Source: Nitrospirota bacterium (GTDB taxonomy: Bacteria > Nitrospirota > Thermodesulfovibrionia > UBA6902 > BMS3Bbin08). Taken from it: DNA of 5,361 nucleotides. The notes beneath the pieces were generated by a model. That model was not told where the DNA came from and made no database searches. It saw only the letters and a list, made by a program, of their open reading frames with translations. The stretch spans positions 1 through 5,361 of the forward strand of contig DAOVVO010000091.1 of NCBI GenBank assembly GCA_030637135.1, given 5' to 3'. This document shows positions 1-4,558 of the stretch, in pieces (within the stretch, counting starts at the first letter, position 1; every line of letters starts with the position of its first letter). Both the position numbers and the translations under genes were made by a program.

Positions 1-153
1 TTCGATCTAACGGGGCAAGTCCCTCCCTAAGCGGGTCTCCGCGAAGGGTCGCTCCGACTTTACCAAAGAGGGGATAAATGTCGGGAGACTTTAACATAGA
101 GGGGAAGGGATAATGTAAAAATGACCCATTCGATTACGCTAAGACCCTTATTT
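1..153. other. gene-free left edge, G-rich
   Basis: No gene is supported here. One plus-strand frame stays open from base 3 to a stop at 75-77 (24 codons), but its Ser/Pro/Arg-rich translation looks like repeat sequence rather than protein. The first 110 bases are visibly richer in G and C than the rest of the window and contain runs such as AGAGGGGA and GTCCCTCCC. The strip lies downstream of the minus-strand hydrolase gene, yet I see no convincing hairpin plus U-tract terminator for that gene. It may be the edge of a dispersed intergenic repeat that continues to the left. Confidence 0.5.
56..105. repeat. imperfect 31-bp-period direct repeat
   Basis: GACTTTACCAAAGAGGGGA at 56-74 recurs as GACTTTAACATAGAGGGGA at 87-105. 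This is 17 of 19 identical bases at a period of 31 bp. No coding frame explains it. It may be a degenerating dispersed repeat; the function is unknown. Confidence 0.55.
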
Positions 154-915
154 TTATATGTTCAATATGCCTGTTGGCATATAGCGGCTTGCAGTGAACA
201 ATGCAAGATTCTCATCTACAATCTCGCGGTGTGTCTGAAGGGCTATAGGGAGACTGTTATTGTTTTCCGAGAGATGCGCCAGGCATGCCCATTGTAAGCG
301 CGTACCGGCTTGAAGCAGCTCAGCTGACTCTCTGTTGGAAAGGTGTCCTTCAGGTCCCTGAATACGCTGTTTAAGAAAAGCAGGATACGGTCCCTGAACG
401 AGCATTTCAGGGTCATAATTACTCTCAATAAAGACTGCATCCAGTGAGGGGATTACAGAAAAGAGTTCATTAAAAACATGTCCGAGGTCTGTAAATATCC
501 CCAGGCATTTTTTATCAGAGGAGACTATAAATACTGCACCGTCTACACCATCGTGCGGGGAAGGGATTGTCTGTACAGACACCGTGCCGAATTGAAGTTT
601 TCCTCCTGCCAGAAAGTAGTTAACGTCATTGAGCTTCCCAAGCCTGTGCCTTGCCAGGGCCCTGTGGAGAGTTTTTGGAGTGATATAAAGAGGCAGGCCG
701 TATCTTCTCTGGTAGACCCCTGCATGACGTACGTGGTCAGCATGGTCATGGGATATTATGAGGGCATTAACATCTCTGATATCACGGTCGTAGGCCGCAA
801 GTCTGTGTGCTGCTTCAATGCTGGAAATACCGGCATCAAACAGTAATTTCACGCCATTTGTTTCAACATATAAGCAGTTACCGTTACTTCCCGATTGAAG
901 CGAAATCGCTATCAC
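154..915 (-). CDS. MBL-fold metallohydrolase, YycJ/WalJ-like
   Basis: Probable metal-dependent phosphodiesterase of the metallo-beta-lactamase superfamily, closest by motif to the YycJ/WalJ group. That group contains proteins reported as DNA exonucleases linked to repair; activity here is inferred. Seen in the 253 residues: N-terminal SLxSGSNGNC (5-14), FDAG with Asp27, the zinc motif SHDHADH (55-61, with His56, His58, Asp60 and His61), PSPHDG (His121), FTDLGH (Asp143), ESNYDPEML (164-172) and a C-terminal CLAHLSENNN (His214). The QGPEGHLSN segment near residue 187 is also typical of the group. Length matches the usual 250-265 residues, so the protein looks complete. The start is GTG at 913-915. 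No in-frame ATG lies between it and the upstream stop, and the family begins right at this point, but no good Shine-Dalgarno is visible. It is divergent from endonuclease IV, so a repair role is plausible. Cyclic-nucleotide or other phosphodiester substrates remain possible. Confidence 0.9.
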   Translation of the reverse strand: MIAISLQSGSNGNCLYVETNGVKLLFDAGISSIEAAHRLAAYDRDIRDVNALIISHDHADHVRHAGVYQRRYGLPLYITPKTLHRALARHRLGKLNDVNYFLAGGKLQFGTVSVQTIPSPHDGVDGAVFIVSSDKKCLGIFTDLGHVFNELFSVIPSLDAVFIESNYDPEMLVQGPYPAFLKQRIQGPEGHLSNRESAELLQAGTRLQWACLAHLSENNNSLPIALQTHREIVDENLALFTASRYMPTGILNI

Positions 916-934
916 GCACTTATACTTGCATACA

Positions 935-963
935 AAAGTACTCGATTACAAGGGAATTTTCAA
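935..963 (-). promoter_or_regulatory. candidate promoter for the MBL hydrolase
   Basis: Read on the minus strand, TTGAAA (958-963) lies 17 bp upstream of TACTTT (935-940). The -35 box is good and the -10 box is weak. Transcription would begin near 928 and give a very short leader before the GTG start, consistent with the missing Shine-Dalgarno. Confidence 0.3.
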
Positions 964-1028
964 TAAAATCTTGATATTGAATGAAAAAATGTATAAATTA
1001 GACTGGAAATTTGTAAGCAGAAATCAGA

Positions 1029-1034
1029 TATAAT
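1029..1034 (+). promoter_or_regulatory. candidate -10 box for nfo
   Basis: A perfect TATAAT lies 23 bp before the nfo ATG. No good -35 box is visible at the usual distance. A second possible promoter starts with TTGATA near 971 and has TATAAA 15 bp further on. The leader from the TATAAT promoter would be about 17 nt and still include the AAGGA ribosome binding site at 1045-1049. Confidence 0.4.
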
Positions 1035-1057
1035 TACGAGATTCAAGGACTGACCAC

Positions 1058-1954
1058 ATGAGATTATCCAGTAAAACAAAAGTGCATGACTTCAAGGTAG
1101 GTGTACATACATCAATAGCTGGCGGCATGTCAAAATCAATTGAACGGGCGGTTTCTCTGCAGTGCACGACAATGCAGATATTCTCCCATAATCCCAGACA
1201 GTGGCGGAAAAGTCAAATAACCAGGGAAGAAGGAGAACGGTTTGCAGTCCTCAGGAAAAAATATGATATCAGTCCTGTTTTTATCCATGCGTCTTACCTT
1301 ATGAATCTTGCATCTCGTTCAGATCCAATACTGCGTAAATCTATAAAACTTCTTTCCTATGAATTAACGAATGCGGATGCTCTCGGAGCTGAATATGTGA
1401 TTCTGCACACAGGTAGTGCACAAGGAGAAAATGAGGAAAAAGCACGGAATCGTGCAGTAAAATCAATTTTAAAAGCAGTTGGTACCACAACGTACAGTGC
1501 CTCTCTGTTACTTGAGAACACGGCGGGGGAAAGGGGTGACATTACCTCTTCAATAAAGACATTGTCTGAAATAATCGACACGTGTCATAGCGACCGTATA
1601 GCAGGAATATGTATTGATACCTGTCACGCCTTTTCATCAGGTTATGACCTGACATCATATGAAGGGATCGAAACACTTATATCGGAAATCAAAGAATATG
1701 TCGGTCTCGATAAGTTAAAGCTCATACACCTGAATGACTCCAAAAGGCCTTTGGGATCAGGGATAGACCGACATGAACATATCGGAAAAGGGTTTATAGG
1801 GAACAGGGGATTTAAAAAAATACTCTCAGATAAGAGGATTGCCAGAATTCCGATGATCCTTGAGACCCCGAAAAAGACTGAAGCTGATGATAAAAGGAAC
1901 CTCAAAACCGTCTTTTCAATGATTATGAAAGGTCAAAAGGAGATTAATGGGTAA
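1058..1954 (+). CDS. nfo: deoxyribonuclease IV (endonuclease IV)
   Basis: AP endonuclease of base excision repair. It cuts the backbone 5' to abasic sites and removes blocked 3' ends, in the cytoplasm, using a three-metal zinc site in a TIM barrel. The 298 residues begin with the family N-terminus VGVHTSIAGGM (14-24) and QIFSHNPRQW (40-49). All nine metal-ligand positions known from E. coli Nfo can be placed: His77 (FIHASY), His117 (ILHTGS), Glu153 (LLENTAG), Asp187 and His190 (CIDTCHAFSSGYD), His224 (LIHLNDS), Asp237 and His239 (GSGIDRHEHIGKG) and Glu269 (MILETP). Length is close to the usual 280-300 residues. The ATG at 1058 is preceded by AAGGA at 1045-1049 with 8 bp spacing. It is divergent from the MBL hydrolase and convergent with the 68-residue gene, so it is probably a single-gene transcript. 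The first 12 or so residues are an ordinary variable extension. Identification is secure. Confidence 0.97.
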   Translation: MRLSSKTKVHDFKVGVHTSIAGGMSKSIERAVSLQCTTMQIFSHNPRQWRKSQITREEGERFAVLRKKYDISPVFIHASYLMNLASRSDPILRKSIKLLSYELTNADALGAEYVILHTGSAQGENEEKARNRAVKSILKAVGTTTYSASLLLENTAGERGDITSSIKTLSEIIDTCHSDRIAGICIDTCHAFSSGYDLTSYEGIETLISEIKEYVGLDKLKLIHLNDSKRPLGSGIDRHEHIGKGFIGNRGFKKILSDKRIARIPMILETPKKTEADDKRNLKTVFSMIMKGQKEING

Positions 1955-1957
1955 ACA

Positions 1958-2164
1958 TTATTCGATGTTCTTTTTCATCTTGAGCTGGTCAAGTGCGAAT
2001 TTTAGCCCTTCTGATTTTCCCTCCCAATAAGCAAGTCTATCGCGGGTAATCATAATGTTATACGTGTCCTTTGGTTCATCTGTTTCCAGCCTCTTAAGGC
2101 TCTCTCTCAATTCGTCTTTTTTCTGGACGGTTTTTTCATATTCATTCCTGATTATCTTATACAT
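1958..2164 (-). CDS. small helical protein of unknown function
   Basis: I do not recognise a family. The 68-residue product is highly charged (Lys, Glu, Arg, Asp) and mostly helix-compatible, with a likely coiled coil over residues 5-29 (KKDELRESLKRLE), a Pro-containing break near 31 and a second helix to the end. It has no signal peptide, membrane segment or cysteines, so it is probably cytoplasmic. It is judged real because ATG is preceded by a good ribosome binding site (AGAGGT, with complement just after the start at 2164), a TATAAT lies upstream, and the reading frame fills the space up to the nfo stop. The stop codons of this gene and nfo are separated by only 3 bp in a tail-to-tail arrangement. 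Any terminator for either gene must therefore lie inside or beyond the other. Function unknown. Confidence 0.7.
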   Translation of the reverse strand: MYKIIRNEYEKTVQKKDELRESLKRLETDEPKDTYNIMITRDRLAYWEGKSEGLKFALDQLKMKKNIE

Positions 2165-2477
2165 GTTTACCTCTTTTTAAAAAAACGTGTATTTGCATAA
2201 ATTATAATACAATTCTCTGTATAGTTCTTGCTCCGGAAAGATTTCTGAAAGCCATTTATAGTCAAAGGCTATTGGTTTATCCTGGATATATCAAGATTAA
2301 AACCCTGCCCCCCGGTTTTTTGATATTCTCCGCTGAAGTGTATCTGCACCTGTGGATTGAGAGTAAAAAAGATATCTGAATAAACGCTGTGTTGGTTCTT
2401 TTTTAGTCTTTTGCAGGCTCACGAAAAAATTTCTTTCGCACTGCCGCTCTCCCGAACTATATGACTTCCACTCTTTT
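2165..2477. other. 313-bp gene-free spacer
   Basis: This lies between two minus-strand genes. It should hold the terminator of the basic-tail gene and the promoter of the 68-residue gene. I see a TATAAT near its left end and a weak hairpin: AAAACC at 2299-2304 pairs with GGTTTT at 2314-2319 around a C-rich 9-nt loop. The hairpin is followed by T residues on the plus strand and is too AT-rich to call a terminator with confidence. No open frame with a start and ribosome binding site was found. Confidence 0.5.
2201..2206 (-). promoter_or_regulatory. candidate -10 box for the 68-residue gene
   Basis: Minus-strand TATAAT lies about 37 bp before the ATG. The -35 region at 17 bp spacing (AAGAAC) is poor. 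The site is part of the near-symmetrical AATTATAAT, so it is suggestive only. Confidence 0.35.
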
Positions 2478-3044
2478 TTATTTTAAGGCCTTTAAGGTAG
2501 AGGAGGTTTTTTCGATAGCTTTTTCTTTTTCAGTTATTGTTTCTTCTAATTCATCCAGTTTCTTGAAATCATAGGTAAATTTGGTTTCAATATGTGTCAG
2601 TTGGTGAGCTTTGTATAAATTTCTCAATTGTTCACCCATTAACAGTAAGAGACTTTCCCGCTTTTTTTTCAAGTTATGGAGTTCAATCTTTCTCTTTGTA
2701 ATCTCGGTAGCTTCGTTGGCAAAGAGACGGATTTTTTTAGCCACTTCTTTAGCCACGTGCACTCCTTTATCTGAAGCATTATGTAATTTATCTCCTAATT
2801 TTTTGAGCTGTTCGCGTGTTGCATCTGATAGGTGAGGTATAACGTCTTTTTCTTCGTGTAATTTATCTCCAAGTTTTTTGAGCTGTTCCCGCATTGTATC
2901 CAACGCACGATGAGCTGCCTTTTCTTCGGTCATTTTAGTCGTTTGAGTTTTTTTCGTTTGTCTCCTCACCCTCGTGGTTTTTGGTTTTACCGGTTTCCTT
3001 GCAGATTTTGATGCAGGCTTTTTGGGTGATGATTTGTTCGCCAT
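2478..3044 (-). CDS. basic-tailed coiled-coil protein, H1-like N-terminus
   Basis: Likely a DNA- or nucleoid-associated protein; this is inferred from composition, not from a recognised family. Residues 1-37 are almost entirely Lys, Arg, Pro, Ser, Thr and Ala (PKKPASKSARKPVKPK), like the disordered tails of histone H1 and of bacterial H1-like proteins. Residues 52-63 (REQLKKLGDKLH) recur exactly at 77-88, a 25-residue helical repeat. The remainder (about 95-188) is charged and helical, with KKKRESLLLLMGEQL in the middle and a Glu/Lys coiled coil at the end. There is no signal peptide or membrane segment. The ATG at 3042-3044 is preceded by AAGGAGGA (complement at 3048-3055) with 3 bp between, and a good promoter lies at 3106-3133. 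The upstream CBS gene runs in the same direction 156 bp away. A repeat-rich apolipoprotein-like or stress protein is an alternative. Confidence 0.8.
   Translation of the reverse strand: MANKSSPKKPASKSARKPVKPKTTRVRRQTKKTQTTKMTEEKAAHRALDTMREQLKKLGDKLHEEKDVIPHLSDATREQLKKLGDKLHNASDKGVHVAKEVAKKIRLFANEATEITKRKIELHNLKKKRESLLLLMGEQLRNLYKAHQLTHIETKFTYDFKKLDELEETITEKEKAIEKTSSTLKALK
2783..2900 (-). repeat. 43-bp direct repeat inside the coding region
   Basis: Bases 2783-2825 and 2858-2900 are 43-bp copies differing at 6 positions, at a period of 75 bp (25 codons). They encode the two identical REQLKKLGDKLH units plus flanking residues. The low divergence, partly silent, suggests a fairly recent internal duplication or ongoing gene conversion. 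Confidence 0.85.
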
Positions 3045-3105
3045 GTTTCCTCCTTACGTAAAGTAAAGTGTTTTCATAGGAGTCTCTTTCATATAACCTC
3101 ATTCA

Positions 3106-3133
3106 ATTTTAACAAAATAAAAAGTTATGTCAA
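3106..3133 (-). promoter_or_regulatory. sigma-70-type promoter for the basic-tail gene
   Basis: On the minus strand, a perfect TTGACA (3128-3133) is followed after 16 bp by TAAAAT (3106-3111). Transcription would start near 3099 and leave a leader of about 55 nt that contains the strong Shine-Dalgarno. This is the best consensus -35 box in the window and gives the basic-tail gene its own promoter, separate from the CBS gene upstream. Confidence 0.6.
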
Positions 3134-3200
3134 TAATTTTCAGACAAAAATGATACGTTGTAAAAGAACTCATTGTGAGGATTGGCCCTTTTGATAAACA

Positions 3201-3620
3201 TTAGTGTTTTACAAAGGCCTCTTCAAGGCCCATGAATTGGTCAAATTCTTCTTTTAACTCAGTGGCTATATCAGCTGAAGATAAAAGACCCAACACTTTT
3301 TTATTTTCACAAACAGGGAGTCTCCGCACATTTCCACTATGCATTACCCTCAGGGCAGACTCAATATCAGCGTCAGCTTTAATTGTTATCGGGTCTGTTG
3401 TCATGATTTTACTGATATGGGTTTTTTTGGGGTCTAAAGAATCTGCAGCCACAGCCATGGCTATATCTCTGTCCGTTAATATCCCCTTAAGCGTCTTTCC
3501 ATTTTCTACAACGAGGATAGAACCAATATTTTCCTTCTTCATCTTCACGGCAGCTTCGTGGATAGAGGATGAGGGTAGGACAGTCACTAATTCCCTCTGC
3601 ATTATCCTTTTAATTTGCAT
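3201..3620 (-). CDS. tandem CBS-domain protein
   Basis: A free-standing pair of CBS domains (a Bateman module), 139 residues, probably a cytoplasmic sensor that binds adenine nucleotides (AMP, ATP, NAD or SAM); the ligand and partner cannot be told from the sequence. CBS1 spans about residues 5-60, from IMQRELVTVLPSSSIHEAA to GILTDRDIA (47-54). CBS2 spans about 71-125, from IMTTDPITI to NVRRLPV (97-103) and GLLSSADIA (111-119). The ribose-phosphate-contacting Thr/Ser-x-x-Asp pattern is present in both (TDRD and SSAD). Residues 126-139 form a short acidic-helical tail. The ATG at 3618-3620 is chosen over an in-frame TTG 11 codons upstream because of a near-perfect Shine-Dalgarno just before it. 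The two-CBS-only architecture is common in bacteria and archaea, often in stress or energy regulation. It is transcribed toward the basic-tail gene 156 bp downstream and is divergent from the membrane-anchored protein gene. Confidence 0.92.
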   Translation of the reverse strand: MQIKRIMQRELVTVLPSSSIHEAAVKMKKENIGSILVVENGKTLKGILTDRDIAMAVAADSLDPKKTHISKIMTTDPITIKADADIESALRVMHSGNVRRLPVCENKKVLGLLSSADIATELKEEFDQFMGLEEAFVKH

Positions 3621-3624
3621 AGTT

Positions 3625-3633
3625 TCCTCCTTT
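3625..3633 (-). promoter_or_regulatory. Shine-Dalgarno fixing the CBS gene start
   Basis: Minus-strand AAAGGAGGA stands 4 bp before the ATG ending at 3620. It excludes the upstream in-frame TTG at 3653, whose translation would run through this site. The leader around it is almost the same as that of the basic-tail gene. Confidence 0.8.
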
Positions 3634-3704
3634 CTCCGGGCCAATCCCTCCAAGAGATTCTTCTCATAAATAAAAAAGCCAAACTACCAAAGAATGATCC
3701 TTCG

Positions 3705-3731
3705 GTCTACGACTCGTCTACGACTCGTAGA
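3705..3731. repeat. 11-bp tandem repeat forming a hairpin
   Basis: GTCTACGACTC occurs at 3705-3715 and immediately again at 3716-3726. The second copy is part of a perfect 7-bp inverted repeat, TCTACGA and TCGTAGA around one C (3717-3731). The function is unknown. It could be a protein-binding site or part of a small intergenic repeat element. Confidence 0.65.
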
Positions 3732-3748
3732 GTAGAGCAGTTCAGCCA

Positions 3749-3778
3749 CCCCGTAAAAATTCTTCGAATTCTACGGGG
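3749..3778. repeat. 30-bp GC-clamped hairpin
   Basis: CCCCGTA (3749-3755) pairs perfectly with TACGGGG (3772-3778). Inside, AATTC (3758-3762) pairs with GAATT (3766-3770) around TTC, with a small internal loop between the two stems. No run of T follows on either side, so it is not a standard terminator. It is more likely an intergenic repeat or structured DNA/RNA element. Confidence 0.7.
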
Positions 3779-3784
3779 CCCGCC

Positions 3785-3830
3785 ACTTTCTGTCTCCCGA
3801 TTACTCGGGATTTAGCTTTGTCGGGAAAGT
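3785..3830. repeat. nested inverted repeat
   Basis: The inner stem is TCCCGA (3795-3800) with TCGGGA (3805-3810) around a 4-nt loop, followed by TTT. An outer pair, ACTTTC (3785-3790) with GAAAGT (3825-3830), encloses it. The inner stem could act as a weak terminator on the plus strand, but no plus-strand gene reads into it. It is probably part of the same intergenic repeat cluster as the two hairpins to its left. Confidence 0.6.
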
Positions 3831-3864
3831 TAATATATATCTACTTAAACGATATCATATCCAT

Positions 3865-3891
3865 AAATCATTCATATGATTTAAATCATAT
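3865..3891. promoter_or_regulatory. overlapping palindromes, candidate operator
   Basis: ATATGATTTAAATCATAT at 3874-3891 is a perfect 18-bp palindrome. Its left arm also pairs with an AAATCAT at 3865-3871 (ATGATTT at 3876-3882, 4-nt gap), so there are three half-sites. The core TGAT-N4-ATCA matches the heart of the FNR/CRP-family box TTGAT-N4-ATCAA, with the outermost base changed on each side. Its centre is about 73 bp before the predicted transcription start, close to a typical class I activator position. The site is a candidate binding site for a CRP/FNR-type or other dimeric regulator; the AT-rich context makes chance symmetry possible. Confidence 0.45.
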
Positions 3892-3940
3892 TTTCCGGTT
3901 TTGAACTTCTGCTTTCCTGAGCTTTTTTAATTGAACTTCC

Positions 3941-3949
3941 TGGTATAAT
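3941..3949 (+). promoter_or_regulatory. extended -10 promoter
   Basis: TGGTATAAT is a perfect extended -10 element (TGN then TATAAT at 3944-3949). The -35 region is weak, as is usual for this class, which often depends on an activator. Transcription would begin near 3956, about 49 nt before the ATG at 4005. Confidence 0.6.
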
Positions 3950-3950
3950 C

Positions 3951-3968
3951 TGATAAAGTTGATAAAGT
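3951..3968 (+). repeat. 9-bp tandem repeat in the leader
   Basis: TGATAAAGT occurs at 3951-3959 and again at 3960-3968. The copies overlap the predicted transcription start and early leader. It may be a regulator site or simple slippage. Confidence 0.5.
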
Positions 3969-4004
3969 TTATGTGATTAGAAATTTAATAATAGAGGGTG
4001 ACAC

Positions 4005-4487
4005 ATGATTAAAATCCGGATTATTCTCTTAACTCTTCTTATAGGGATTGTGCTTGGTGCCAGTGGCACCTATTTTGTACCGGATCTTATCCGCCCTTAT
4101 CTCCCTGAATTAATACAAGGAAAATCTGCAATCCTTGAAGGCACCGTAGTTTCGAAAGAGCATAAGCAAGCCATGCTCCTTTTAACAATTAATACTGATC
4201 AGGGTGCATTACTCGCAACCTTCAAGAAAAAGGTGCCCCAGATCGACCTTCTCGTCAATACAGGAGATAGAATTGAGTTCACTATAAGGTCGTATAAGCC
4301 TTTTATTCAAGACCCGTTTATCAAGAAAGTCAAGAAGGAGAACCCACGATCCCTGACCGGGACAGGGGAAAGTAGTATTGTATCTCCTCCATCAGGGGGG
4401 GATATCCCATTGCCTTCTCAGCCAGAGGGGCAACAACATCAAGCCACTATTGAAGAAAAGGTCATTAAAGAGAAAGTGCCTGAATAG
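4005..4487 (+). CDS. membrane-anchored protein of unknown function
   Basis: I do not recognise a family. The 160 residues begin with MIKIR and a hydrophobic segment (about 6-24, ILLTLLIGIVLGASGTYF), which should be an uncleaved N-terminal anchor or signal sequence placing the rest outside the cytoplasm. Residues 42-110 look like a small beta-rich domain. EGTVVSKEHKQAMLLLTI, GALLATFKKK and TGDRIEFTIRSYKPF alternate in a way reminiscent of an OB fold, but this is an impression. From about 113 onward the chain is low-complexity (Ser, Pro, Gly, Gln) and ends with a Lys/Glu-rich tail (IEEKVIKEKVPE). The ATG is preceded by AGAGGGTG with 4-5 bp spacing and an extended -10 promoter. The LKR-like gene starts 71 bp after the stop in the same direction with no terminator visible between them, so co-transcription is possible; a functional link is not evident. 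Confidence 0.75.
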   Translation: MIKIRIILLTLLIGIVLGASGTYFVPDLIRPYLPELIQGKSAILEGTVVSKEHKQAMLLLTINTDQGALLATFKKKVPQIDLLVNTGDRIEFTIRSYKPFIQDPFIKKVKKENPRSLTGTGESSIVSPPSGGDIPLPSQPEGQQHQATIEEKVIKEKVPE

Positions 4488-4558
4488 GTAGTGCTCTTAA
4501 TGCCCTCAGAAACTTTCAAGCACATCCAGTTATTTCGTTTTTCTTAGGTTCTGTACAG

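Larger units (their letters stand above)
3634..4004. other. structured divergent spacer
   Basis: About 370 bp without a supported gene, between the CBS gene and the membrane-anchored protein gene. From left to right it holds an A/T-rich stretch that may carry a weak CBS promoter, then a cluster of tandem and inverted repeats (about 3705-3830). An AT-rich block with a long palindrome (3865-3891) and an extended -10 promoter with a short tandem repeat follow. A plus-strand frame of 66 codons across 3615-3815 is not supported, because it starts inside the CBS gene and crosses the hairpins. Confidence 0.6.

Noticed and set aside
3..77. Open plus-strand frame at the left edge, possibly the end of a gene
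   Set aside because: Only 24 codons, Ser/Pro/Arg-rich translation of repeat sequence, no recognisable protein features.
478..846. 122-codon plus-strand frame
   Set aside because: Lies wholly antisense to the MBL hydrolase, whose motifs are clear; no ribosome binding site.
2299..2321. Rho-independent terminator
   Set aside because: Stem has only two G-C pairs and a 9-nt loop; the T run is on the plus strand, where no nearby gene ends.
3171..3181. CTCATTGTGAG as terminator of the CBS gene
   Set aside because: On the minus strand it is downstream of the CBS stop, but the stem is only 4 bp and the following T run is interrupted.
3621..3653. TTG start giving the CBS protein 11 more residues
   Set aside because: The extension is translated from the Shine-Dalgarno of the ATG at 3620, and the CBS fold begins right after that ATG.
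3232..3669. 145-codon plus-strand frame
   Set aside because: Antisense shadow of the CBS gene, which has conserved domains and a strong Shine-Dalgarno.
3705..3726. CRISPR-like repeat
   Set aside because: Two adjacent 11-bp copies with no spacers; too short and not an array.
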